A stretch of DNA of 28,042 nt, taken from assembly GCA_964637655.1 (NCBI GenBank), contig CAZWUZ010000017.1, positions 1 to 28,042 of the forward strand. The letters run 5' to 3'. The stretch's first letter is position 1. Each line of letters starts with the position of its first letter. A model generated the notes under the pieces. That model worked only from the letters and a program-made list of their open reading frames with translations, was not told the DNA's origin and made no database searches. The translations under genes were made by a program, and so were the position numbers. Below, piece after piece: positions 14,089 to 23,900 of the stretch. Source of the DNA: CAZWUZ01 sp964637655 [NCBI: uncultured bacterium]. GTDB lineage: Bacteria > DAOPZR01.

Positions 14089-14339
14089 AGGATGTCACGT
14101 TCCTCCGTGACGCTCGCCAACTCCCGCTGTAGTTTGCGCAACTGCTCGTAGTGGGGTTTCAGCCGGCCGTGCCCCGGGAAGGCGTTACCGCCATTAGTGG
14201 CCAGCTGTCGCCGCCACTGATACAGCAGCTTCGCCTTGATCCCCAGATCTCGCGCCACCTCAGGCACGCTCTTCCCCGCCGTCAGGCGCACCGCCTCCTG
14301 CTTGAACTGCTTGTCATACTGCCTGCGTTCCCGTGTCAT
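14049..14339 (-). CDS. IS3-family transposase orfA (HTH protein)
   Basis: A 96-residue protein with an N-terminal helix-turn-helix of the HTH_Tnp_1 type (QYDKQFKQEAVRL...SVPEVARDLGI...LLYQWRRQ) and a C-terminal leucine-zipper-like helix (LRKLQRELASVTEERDILKKA). That is the standard OrfA layout. It binds the IS ends. The DILKKA codons contain the run CTAAAAAAAGC, a classical -1 programmed frameshift site for making the OrfAB fusion. The gene is intact but functionless without orfB, except perhaps as a repressor. Confidence 0.92.
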   Translation of the reverse strand: MTRERRQYDKQFKQEAVRLTAGKSVPEVARDLGIKAKLLYQWRRQLATNGGNAFPGHGRLKPHYEQLRKLQRELASVTEERDILKKALAIFSKPRR

Positions 14340-14457
14340 CCTCCGTCCTCCTACTGGACGGGACTATACGCGCTTTCTCGCTGTCCACCAAACCGGGTAA
14401 GACCATTATTCGTCAACTAATATCAGACTAAGGCATTGCATTTTTGCGTGTTCTTCA

Positions 14458-14469
14458 GTTCTGCAGAAC
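14458..14469. promoter_or_regulatory. Perfect 12-bp palindrome upstream of the LTD operon promoter
   Basis: GTTCTGCAGAAC is self-complementary and its right end lies 24 bp before the -35 at 14494, a usual place for an activator or operator site. It does not match a LexA box I know in the right orientation. The regulator is unknown. Confidence 0.4.
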
Positions 14470-14493
14470 GTCCGAAAACTTGAAATAAAATTC

Positions 14494-14522
14494 TTGACAT
14501 GTCCAAATTGAAATAGTATAAA
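14494..14522 (+). promoter_or_regulatory. Strong sigma70-type promoter of the LTD/Amidase_6 operon
   Basis: Perfect TTGACA (14494-14499), 17 bp, TATAAA (14517-14522). Expected start near 14529, giving a leader of about 165 nt before the first gene. Confidence 0.85.
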
Positions 14523-14560
14523 GGACACAATAATCGGCTACACATAAAGGCAGGGTGGAT

Positions 14561-14622
14561 GAAGAATAACTCTGCAGCGACCGGCGCGCCGCCACCGGGT
14601 GACATGTTGTCGTTGTCTCTTC
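14561..14622 (+). promoter_or_regulatory. Folded leader of the LTD operon
   Basis: GCAGCGAC (14574-14581) can pair with GTCGTTGT (14609-14616), eight pairs including two G-U. The outer GAAGA (14561-14565) can pair with TCTTC (14618-14622), and an inner CCGG/CCGG pairing is also possible. It does not match a riboswitch class I recognise, and it lies well upstream of the ribosome-binding site. Confidence 0.35.
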
Positions 14623-14695
14623 TTGCCCTAGGTGTATGTCGTCTATTTGTCAATCGCAGCGTGAAATCCATCGTTAAAATCGAAAAGGAATACCG

Positions 14696-16372
14696 ATGAA
14701 ACGTTCTGCCTGGGCCGTTGGTGTGTTTGCGCTCGTCGTGTTGATGGCGGGCATCGCTGTTGTTCGCGCGGAGTTCGCGACGCCAACCGGTGTGGTCATC
14801 AACGAGATCATGTACAACCCACCGTGGGATGACCAAGTCCAGATGACCGACGCGAAGTACGAGTGGATTGAGCTGGTCAACCCGACGCTTGGCGTGATCG
14901 ACATGGGCGGCTATCGTATTACGACAGATGCCGGCTATGAAATGGCGGTTCCTACTGGAACGAAAATCGAGGCCGGAGGCTATCTGATCATCGCCTCGGA
15001 TGCGCGTGCTTTTACAGGCGGGCTTCCGAACGGTTGGACGGTGACCTGCCCGGTGGTGGGCAACTCCGGCAATGACACGCCGATACTTGGAAACATGGGT
15101 GGCACGGTTCGTGTATATGACCGCGCCGGCGAACTGAAGGACGAAGTGACCTATAGCGACCGTTCCCCCTGGCCGTCCGGGCTGGGGAGCGGCAGCACGC
15201 TTGAATTGGTTTCGCCGTTGCGAGACAACGCTGATCCCGCGTCGTGGCAGGCGAGCACGGAGCGCGGCTATCTGGGCACGCCGGGCAAGCCGAACAGCGT
15301 GCTGGCTGGCAGTGAACTCTGGCAGGGGGCGGCGAGCGCGGTTCCGGCAACTGTCGGGGCGCTGGCGCGGCTGGAGTCGCAGGCGTTCACCGTGCGCAAT
15401 GACGACGCGCGGGCTATGGAAGGGGTGGCGCTGACGCTCCCCCTGAGTTGGCTCTGGTCCGGTCGCACGACCAATGTGAGCGTTGCCGGCGCGGAAGGCA
15501 CCGTGACCGTATCGGGCGATGGGCGCCCGGGGAAACCGTACGTGATACGCGTGACCGGCATCGATGTGGCGTCAGGCGCGCAGTTGACGCTGACGCTGGC
15601 GAAAGTGACCAGCTCGCCGCAGGCGGGCGCTGCCGACGAGTTTGTTGTAGAGGCCTCGGATGGGGAGCGCTGGTATCCGCTGCAGGCGAGCCCGAGCGTG
15701 ACCGTGACCGAGACAACGCGCAGAGCGGAACATATCGTTATCAACGAGGTATATAACAACGGCGGCGATTCGATCAGCGCCGACTATTGCGATTGGTTTG
15801 AGCTCTACAACCCCACCAGCGAGCCGGTCTGCATCGACGGCTGGTATGTATTCGATGCGTTGCCGCGACAGGCTCTTGAAAGCCCGCGTGAAGGGACGCT
15901 TAGGATTCCCGACCCGACCGCAGGTCAGGACTACGTGCTGCAGCCGGGCGGGTATATGCTGATCGTGCTGGACGAGCAGAGCTACCGTAGCGAGTTCCCG
16001 CAGGGAGCTGCCCCGGCGCTGGAAGGCAATCTCGATTGCCGCAGTCGTACAACAACCGGGCAGCGCATTCTCGACCCATCCAAGGACGGCCCGGCTCCCA
16101 ATTGCTCGGTTATCTGTAATTTTGGTTTGAACAAAAACCGTGATGAGTTAGTGTTGTATGACGGGGAGAAGATCGTCGACGCGGTAGCCTGGGGCAACGG
16201 CAACTCGTTCAACATGCTGACCAGCGAGCCGCTGATCTGCCGGCACGGGCTGTCGCTGGCCAGGAAACAGGATGGCTATGAGGCGCAGCAGCCGAATGGC
16301 GAACTGAGCGAACTGGTGGGCAACAGCTTCATGGCAAACGCACAACCTACGCCCGGGACGGCTAACCGATGA
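14696..16372 (+). CDS. Exported protein with two Lamin Tail Domains
   Basis: A 558-residue protein; AAAAGGA precedes the ATG. Residues 1-25 form a signal peptide ending at VVRA. The first LTD (about 31-200) starts with VVINEIMYNPP and has YEWIELVNPT...MGGYRIT, ending in the typical LGTPGKPNS. A beta-sandwich spacer (about 215-345) follows. The second LTD (about 350-556) starts with HIVINEVYNNG, has CDWFELYNPTSEPVCIDGWYVFD, and ends QPTPGTANR at the C-terminus. Bacterial LTDs are immunoglobulin-like modules of exported proteins, often linked to nucleases or surface adhesion; no catalytic domain is present here. The stop overlaps the next ATG (ATGA), so translation is coupled. The giant protein downstream carries related LTDs. 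Confidence 0.88.
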   Translation: MKRSAWAVGVFALVVLMAGIAVVRAEFATPTGVVINEIMYNPPWDDQVQMTDAKYEWIELVNPTLGVIDMGGYRITTDAGYEMAVPTGTKIEAGGYLIIASDARAFTGGLPNGWTVTCPVVGNSGNDTPILGNMGGTVRVYDRAGELKDEVTYSDRSPWPSGLGSGSTLELVSPLRDNADPASWQASTERGYLGTPGKPNSVLAGSELWQGAASAVPATVGALARLESQAFTVRNDDARAMEGVALTLPLSWLWSGRTTNVSVAGAEGTVTVSGDGRPGKPYVIRVTGIDVASGAQLTLTLAKVTSSPQAGAADEFVVEASDGERWYPLQASPSVTVTETTRRAEHIVINEVYNNGGDSISADYCDWFELYNPTSEPVCIDGWYVFDALPRQALESPREGTLRIPDPTAGQDYVLQPGGYMLIVLDEQSYRSEFPQGAAPALEGNLDCRSRTTTGQRILDPSKDGPAPNCSVICNFGLNKNRDELVLYDGEKIVDAVAWGNGNSFNMLTSEPLICRHGLSLARKQDGYEAQQPNGELSELVGNSFMANAQPTPGTANR

Positions 16373-17487
16373 CATTCCTTCGGAACAGCCTCCCCCTCTC
16401 CCATTGGGAGAGGGAAGGGGTGAGGGGCATTTGTATAGCTTTTGTGATAGTTTGTTTGCTGACAAGTTTGCCGGCATTCGCCGAACCGCGCTGGCAGATG
16501 CACCGGACGCTTCTGGACAGCCCGATGCTTGATGCGGCGTTCCCGGACGACAATACGGTGCTGATAGCCAACCAGAACGGGCTGGTGACGCTGAACACGG
16601 AAGCCGAGGTCCTGAAACGCCAGGGCATCGACAGTTCGGTGAGCTACCCCATCCTGGCGGAGAACGGCAGCTATGCGCTGGTGCATCATCGCCGGCGTGT
16701 GCCGCAGTTCAGCGAGAGCATCACGCTGTACAGCGTGTCCGGCGAGACTGGGGCGACGTTCCCGATCAGCGGGTCGCCCTATCTGGCGCCAAACGGTGAC
16801 TGGCTGCTGACGGTGGACAAATATGCGAACCGGGTGAGCGTCTACAATGCGCGCGGCGACAAGCTGCGCGAAGACACCTACCCCGAGATAAGCAACTACG
16901 GCATGAAATTCTCCGCAGACGGCCAACATGTGGCGCTGAACCTGCCGCAGAACGGCGTGGATGCCGTCGCAGTGGTGTATGACAACATTGGTCGGCTGCA
17001 GACGAAGGTGTGGCACATGCTGGGTCAGGCGCAGCCGGGGTTGACGCCGAACGGGGACACGCTGGTGCTGATTGCCCGGGCGGCGGTAACGATTTACGAC
17101 GAGACTGGAACAGAGAAGCAAAGGATTCAACGAGGCAGAAATGCGGGAGTTGGGATGCTGACGAGGGATGGGGAGGAGTTGTGGTTGGCAGAATATGATG
17201 GCCTATATCGGACGTCTTTAGCGGGAAGCACTGACAGCAGGTGCATATTCAATGGTGATACGAAAATTACATGTTTCGTTGAAGAACCAAGTGGTTGTTA
17301 TTTACTGGTTGGTTCCCTAATAACAGAAGCATCAACTACTGCATGGTATCGCTATAACCGTACTGAAGAACGCGTTGATTGGAAAGACTGCGACTCCGTC
17401 TTCTGTGATGCATACATAAGCAATCGCGGGATAATGTTCGGCGAGACTGAAATCGAGATGATTATGAATAGAAAATATCTGAGATGA
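16369..17487 (+). CDS. Exported beta-propeller-like protein with a repeat element in its N-terminus
   Basis: A 372-residue protein starting at the ATG that overlaps the upstream stop. A GTG at 16420 is an alternative start. Residues 8-20 (LPLSHWEREGVRG) are the translation of a REP-like palindrome. They precede a signal-peptide core (ICIAFVIVCLLTSLPAFA, about 21-38). The mature part consists of repeated short beta segments of the kind FPDDNTVLIANQNGLVTLN, YLAPNGDWLLTVDKYANRVSVYN and TPNGDTLVLIARAAVTIYDE, spaced 40-50 residues apart. This suggests a WD40/NHL-like propeller of about six blades. No enzymatic motif is seen. From about codon 240 the DNA becomes markedly AT-rich, so the 3' third differs in composition from the 5' part. 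Confidence 0.75.
   Translation: MTFLRNSLPLSHWEREGVRGICIAFVIVCLLTSLPAFAEPRWQMHRTLLDSPMLDAAFPDDNTVLIANQNGLVTLNTEAEVLKRQGIDSSVSYPILAENGSYALVHHRRRVPQFSESITLYSVSGETGATFPISGSPYLAPNGDWLLTVDKYANRVSVYNARGDKLREDTYPEISNYGMKFSADGQHVALNLPQNGVDAVAVVYDNIGRLQTKVWHMLGQAQPGLTPNGDTLVLIARAAVTIYDETGTEKQRIQRGRNAGVGMLTRDGEELWLAEYDGLYRTSLAGSTDSRCIFNGDTKITCFVEEPSGCYLLVGSLITEASTTAWYRYNRTEERVDWKDCDSVFCDAYISNRGIMFGETEIEMIMNRKYLR
16394..16414. repeat. REP-like palindrome inside a coding region
   Basis: CCCTCTCCC (16394-16402), ATT, GGGAGAGGG (16406-16414) is a perfect 9-bp inverted repeat, followed by AAGGGGTGAGGGG. It belongs to the same sequence class as the element at 2096-2178 and to a widely dispersed family of bacterial intergenic repeats. 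Here it lies in frame between the start codon and the signal-peptide core of the 16369 gene. Confidence 0.8.
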
Positions 17488-17515
17488 TGTTGTTTGAATA
17501 ATTAAGGAGCGACCA

Positions 17516-17959
17516 ATGCAGATGCTAGGCGGAATAAAAAGAATAGTAATTAGCATTACGTGTTTGGTTGCTATAGTGATGTTGTGGTTCTACAATTACC
17601 TGCTATATTTCCCTTCAATTGTTGAACATTATCGACTTGCAATAAGAGGAGAAACTTCATATTTCGACATCGCTTATATTGTTCTTGTAATCACGTTAAG
17701 TATAGTCGCGACATTTTCTTTGAATACGCTTCGCATATGTTTATTTAGATACTTTGACAAAAATCTGATCAGAAATAGCATATATATCGCAATGGTTCTT
17801 TTCTATACATACGCTGTCTATTTGATGAGAATGTATGCTCCAATGGAAAAAGTGTGTTTCCGTGGGAATGAATTTATTGGAACTCTCTTGGCTCTAATTG
17901 TATTTATGTTTGTTTCATGGTTTTTGATTAGGAGACTGTATGGAAAACGGAAGGATTGA
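17516..17959 (+). CDS. Four-helix membrane protein, function unknown
   Basis: A 147-residue protein with a good ribosome-binding site, AAGGAG (17504-17509). Four hydrophobic segments are visible (about 8-30, 48-70, 86-106 and 120-138). The C-terminus is basic (RRLYGKRKD), which favours a cytoplasmic end. No conserved motif is recognised. It is AT-rich, unlike the genes before 17 kb and after 19.7 kb. It lies 28 bp after the propeller-like gene and 16 bp before the giant gene, so it is probably co-transcribed. It could help to export or anchor the giant product. Confidence 0.75.
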   Translation: MQMLGGIKRIVISITCLVAIVMLWFYNYLLYFPSIVEHYRLAIRGETSYFDIAYIVLVITLSIVATFSLNTLRICLFRYFDKNLIRNSIYIAMVLFYTYAVYLMRMYAPMEKVCFRGNEFIGTLLALIVFMFVSWFLIRRLYGKRKD

Positions 17960-17975
17960 ATACTGGAGATATGAA

Positions 17976-20900
17976 ATGAAAAGCAAGAAATTCATAGCAA
18001 TGGTTGTCATAACGATGTTGTTTTGTTGTACTACTGCTGCAATGGCGTATGATCGAGTTGCTGCTGCCTCATATGCTACGCGAAACTATAATCGCTCATT
18101 TATGCCACTATATAACTCAGAGGGATTCTTCATTAATCCTGCTGGGGATTGCGCGAATTTTGTTTCGCAATGTCTGATTGCAGGAAATCTAACAATTGAA
18201 ATCCCGGGAAGCACCGGCGTATATACGAATAAATACTACAGTGGAGTAAAAACAGAACAGTATGCAGCAAATCTCTATACATGGCTGGTGAATCCTGTAA
18301 CTGGAAACTTCAAGAGAAATGGGGTTCTATTCCCAAACTATTCTAATGCGTGTCCGATTCAGCCGTGGCTGACGGTGGGAGATGTTGCATTTAAGTGGGA
18401 TTACTTGTCTTACGTATACAATTACACTCCCTTTCATTCTATGTTTGTGCACTCAATTGCTGGGAATAATGTTATAGTTGCTGAGCACACTCCGCAAACG
18501 TTTCATGCAGGAAGACTGGAAAGCATGTTGCCGAGTAATTATCTAGGTGATACGATTCACTTTATCGGATTAAGAGATGCTCCTGTTGTTAAGTATTTAG
18601 GCATATTCTCAATAGCAAATGACACGGCGATATTTGAATGGGTGTACGATAACGATTATGATACAGATGTAATTGGCTACAATAGTTTTGCCACAGATTC
18701 AACTACAGAGTACTACAGACACACGTACAGCGGGTTATTGCCGCAGATTTATACATTCCCATCAGCAACAAACATAGGCATGCGATATACTGGGATGGAC
18801 TTCGCTGAAGGAGTTAGAATTAAAGTCATATTTGATCAAACCATGAAAGCATCTCCGATTCAGGTGACATTTGGAAATGCCCCGGATTACAATCAGATTG
18901 AATTTGCAGCACAACCCGGATATAATAACGGATGGGATAAAACTCTATTCGAGCGAGATACATGGTATGGTGAATTCAAACCCGACCAGAATTACACGGC
19001 ACTTCAACATTCTGCCGAAGGCCCCGGCTGCAGATTCAGAATTGAGGCTCTATCAAATCTGAATGGCGATGAAATGGATGTCGACAACCGGCTGGACAAA
19101 TACACACCCGGGCCGGCGATTCTCCCGATACCCTCGCAATGGAATTCATTCACTTTTGATCCATATCGTCCCGTCATTCATGTATCGAGCAATCCAACCA
19201 CATTTAGCAGCCTGCAGGAAATTCATTCGGATCATGGTTTGATTCCGTATGGCAGAACACCGGCAAACTATCCGCGGATTGACCCGGCGGAAGCAATACC
19301 GTCAATAGCGTTGAAGGTCAGATTCCATGATGATGAGTATTACGAGGATTTTGTTGCTGCCGGGATGAGAATAGGTTCAAAAGTATACAGTGACACCTAC
19401 GTGTATTTCAGCTATCCGAGCGGCATTTCTCCCGCAAATCAAGTGATATATTCGAAAGCACGCATTCCCTATGAATCTACCACGAATTGGCCTGCTCCTT
19501 GCCGCTTTTATTACCGTTGCGACAAGCCATATTCTGTTCCCGGTTCTCCGATTGGTGTCAACTATCCTGGAAGCTACGGGATTCGCTGCAGAATATGGGA
19601 CGAAGCAGGCAACAGCAGCAGCCTGCCGTCGTCGCTGTTTTATGCGGATCCGACATTTATTCAGTCAGCGACTGAAGATCCGCTTTATAGTGATCAGAGC
19701 TGGATGAATGAATACCGGCTGTTTTACGGCTATCCGGCGCCGACGAATCGACGAATTGCTGTTGCATCGAGTTGCGATGGAAATATGTACGGCGCGATAA
19801 GACATGAACCGGGAGTTGCGACTATCGATGTCAGCGAGCACCAAACGTCAGGCGTTCTTGCTGCATCGCGTACGATGATGATGCCACAATTGGAATTGCC
19901 TCTGTGTGCAATGACTCGTGAGGAATATGACAAAGAGTTGGCGAAGTACTGCTCGTTGCATGGGAATACTTCGAGCACAGCAGATAGCGTATATACCGAG
20001 ATACAGACGCTGCTATCTGGCTCCAGTGATGAATATGCCGCCGAGAAGCTGAACACAGCAAGAACAACAGTGCAAATTGAAGAAGAATACTCAGCGCAGT
20101 GTGTAACGGCATTATCGCGGATTACATCAGAATATGGGCGCGACGCGGAAAATGCCTCGTTAGCCGCAAGTGGTGTTGACGCTGAAAAAATCGCGCAGAT
20201 AAAGGAAACTGCAGTGCGCGAAGTGCAGACGCGCTATGCGGCGGAAGAAGCACGTCTGGGGGCGGCACGGCGCGCGCGAATCTTCGAACTCCACGACCAG
20301 ACGAACATCCGCCTGCAGCGGCGGGCATGGGAAGTCCAGCAGGAACTGCAGGCGAAGGTTCGTGAGATCGCGTCGCGGATAACAGGCGACACGATAGTGG
20401 ACCCGGACCCAGCGCCGGAGGCGAATGCTCCGGCGATTGCGTTCGCAGAAGGATTTGCCGGGAGCACGCAGGGAATACTTGCGGACATCTGCGGCACGAT
20501 CAGCGACAGTAACGTGATGCTGTATGCTGCATACTATGGCGATGGGGCCAACCCGACAGCATGGCACCTGATTGGTGATACGCATATTGCCCCTGTGTCG
20601 ATCACTGCCAATACGGACGGCAGCGCCCCGATACTGGCGCGTTGGTTCACGGCGGAGATGTCACGCGGCGAATATTCGATCAAGCTCGTGGCGGTGGACC
20701 GCTTTGGCAACCGCAGCGAGGCGCAGACGACCATCATCACGGGAAGTGTTATCGGTGAGGCAGGCGGCATTGTCACAGCTGACGTGGTGCGCCTGACAGG
20801 GCGCACAGGCGAAGCAATGCCTGAGTACGGGCGCGGCGTGGTTCTGGCAGAGCCGATAGGCCTGATACTCGACGATACGGCTACCTTCACTTACCATTAT

Positions 20901-23900
20901 ACCGATACGCAGGCCGAAGGGTGTGATGAAAGCGAACTGAGGATCTCCTGGCTGGACCCGATTACGAACCAGTGGATAGCGCTGCCGACAACCATAAACG
21001 CGGCGGATAATGTTGCCACGGCGGCGGTGAAGACACTGGGGTATCTGGCACTGACCGCCCCGACGAGGAATATCATCTCGCCTAACAACAGCCCGGAAGT
21101 GAATGATGTATGGCAACTGCCGACGGCGAGCGGCATCGTGACGGATGTTGCGGGCGAGACGGTGTGGACAGTCACAATACCGTACTGGAACGGGCGGAAT
21201 GAGATAGGTGATTATGTCGCCGACGGCGAGTATGTGCTGCACGAGAGTGAAACGAGCCCAGTGACCCATGCGGTGATCGTCGATAACACTGCTCCTTTGG
21301 TGAGCGGACTACAGCTTGCGGTCGATGCGGCGGGAAACCTCAGCGTCACAGGCGCAGTGAGCGACGCCAACCTCGAAAACTTCAGGGTGGTGCTGGAAGG
21401 GAACTATGCCGGCGAGGAGAAGACGCTGGCGACGCGCTACGCCAACTGCGAAGGAGTGTTGGCGACGGGAAGCGTTGCCGGCGTGGCCGGGCAGCGCGTG
21501 GTGATCTATGCACGTGATTTGGCGGGGAATGAGGCAAGCGCCAGCGCGGAATTGGCATCGGCGGCCACGGTGAAAGAACTCTGGTGCGACCAGGGGTGGA
21601 TAGCCCCCGAGGTTGAAAGCCCGGATGTGCCGCACAGCGCGGAATTCAGTTGGGAACTGACCGGCGGCGCGGAGAGCGCGGCGCTGCGCATCGAGAATGA
21701 AACCGGGGCAGTGGCGACAGTGCGCGACGGCCTGACGGTCGGCGCCGGGATGGCGGCATGGCTGGGGATTGACAATGACAGTGCGGCGGTCCCGGCAGGG
21801 AAGTATGTATATCGTATTGCCGGCGCGGCCGGCGACGAGATCAGCTACCTGCGCTATTTCACAGTTCCGACAGGCGAGCTTGCCAACTATGTGAAGGCGG
21901 TCGGGGGAGCGGGCGAATACTGCATCGCGGACAACCGTATCGCGTTTGTGCCGGCTGACGGCACGGCGACAAGCTATCTCACGGAGGCGGGGCGCTTTGA
22001 GTCGCTGCAGGACATAGCCAAGGACGCGGAAGGGAATATCTGGGCGCTGGACAGCGGGCGCTGTACGCTGGAGAAACTGTCTTCGGCTGGTGCAACGCTC
22101 CTAAGCTGCGGCGGCTACGGCACGAACCCTGGGGAGTATCTGGACCCGGTGGCGCTGGCGAGCGGCGAGGGTGCGGTATATGTGCTGGACGGCGTAAGCG
22201 GGCGTATCGATCGGCGCGACAGCTGGGGGCGCCTGACCAACTGGAACTATGCGGTGGCTGGGGCGAAGGCGCTGGGTGTGAATGGCGCAACGCTGTATGC
22301 GCAGGCGAATGACAGCACCATCGTGGAATACGCGCTGGGCGGCGGCATTATCGAGGTCAAGGACCTGATCGCGAATATCAGCATCCCGACCCCGGACGCC
22401 ATGGTGCGCGCGAATGTGCCGATCTTCGGCCTGGCGTGCGGCAAGAACTTCCAGGATTATCGGGTGGAATACGGGCAGGGCTGGAATCCGGACACATGGG
22501 TGACGATGATCTGGTCCGAATCGCCGCAGAATGACGACATCGAACCGAACGAGCTGATCAGCGGCGACCGGACGATCGAGGGGAATCTCGCGACCTGGGC
22601 GACCGGCCTGACGGAATACGACTATAGCCAATATGACCCGCGCTGCGTGGATCAGGGGATAGACGGTCCGTATACGGTGCGGCTGACAGTGCGCAACCAG
22701 AGCGGCAAGGAAGCGCAGGACAGCGTGAAGGTGACGGTTGGCCGAGTGATGAGTAATACTTACGCGGGGACCGTGATCAGCGAGGACGGGCTGGTAGTGT
22801 TGGTAGTGCCGGAACAGTCCCTGAACCGCGACTTCCTCATCATGAGCATAGCGGGAACAGACCTGGCGCCGGCAGTTCCGGCGGATCAGGCGCTGCTGGG
22901 GAAGGTGTATGAGTTCCGGCCGGCAGGCACGACGTTTACGCGCCCCTGCACGATGGAGTGGTCGGTGCCGGCTTCACTGCTGGATGCTGACGGCGACGGG
23001 GTCGCGGATTACGACACGACGAGCGTTGGCATCTACCAGTACAACCCGGAGAGCCGGGTCTGGACCGGTATCGGCGGGAGCTGGCAGACGAGTGGCGGCG
23101 TGACGTACGTTGGCGCGGATGTCATGGGGCTCGCTTCGGGGCGTGGCTACTATGCCCTGCTGACGGACACTATGGCGCCGGCGGCGCCGGTGCTGCAGCA
23201 GGCGGTGAGCCCGACCGAGGCGGCAACGGCGGTGCTGCGCGGCAGTGCGGAGCCGAACAGCCATATCGAGATTTCAAGCAACGATACCGTGGCAGCGAAG
23301 ACGACCGTGGCGGCGGACGGCACGTTCTGGGCGCAGGTGGCGTTGGCTGAAGGGAATAACGTCTTTACCGCCGTGGCGATTGACGGGCTGGGACAGCGGA
23401 GCGGAGCTTCTAACTCGGTGACTGTGACGCGTCAGCGGAAGGAGCCGACGGTAGCCAGCACGTTGACCTGCCTGAATGCGAACTTCACGCCGCTGGCGAC
23501 AGCGGAAGTGGCGTCGAACACGGTTATTGGGCTGGAACTGACGGGGACCGATGCGGATGCGAATACGCGTAACCGTGCCGGAGTAAGCGTGACCTGCGGT
23601 GAACTGACGGCAACGGTGGAACTGATCGAGACTGGGCTGAACAGCGGAGTATACCGCGGGCAGTGGCGCGTGCCGTATGCGGCTGAACTGGCGGATGGCA
23701 CGGAGATCGTGTTTGCGGCGGTTGCGGATGCGAATTGCCGGGCGACGCTGGCCTATCGCGACACGCTGGCACCGCGCATCACGGCGCTGAGCATCGACGG
23801 TCAGGCGGCAACACGCGAGAATTTTGACGATGGCGGTCTTGGCGGCTGGAGCGCCGGGGCAGACGGACGCGTGGAAAACATTGCGCGCGATGATTCGGGG

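Larger units (their letters stand above)
13702..14392 (-). mobile_element. IS3-family insertion sequence remnant
   Basis: The element reads leftward. It contains a complete orfA, a poly-A frameshift site and only the first part of orfB; the DDE integrase-type catalytic domain and the distal end are missing. The proximal end is probably near TGGTGGACAGCGAG (complement of about 14379-14392). The inverted repeat partner is lost. It is more GC-rich than the island it abuts, and recognisable IS sequence stops about 18 bp after the stop codon of the GHKL-TIR gene. Borders are approximate. Confidence 0.88.

Noticed and set aside
13606-14420. Rightward frames across the IS remnant
   Set aside because: They are antisense to orfA/orfB, whose HTH motifs and frameshift site are clear.
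14458-14469. GTTCTGCAGAAC as a LexA/SOS box
   Set aside because: The half-sites are in the opposite orientation to the GAAC-N4-GTTC box and do not match CTGT-N8-ACAG. Kept only as an unassigned palindrome.
14529-14695. Known riboswitch in the LTD operon leader
   Set aside because: A stem can be drawn, but no conserved core of the classes I can recall by sight, including c-di-GMP types, is present.
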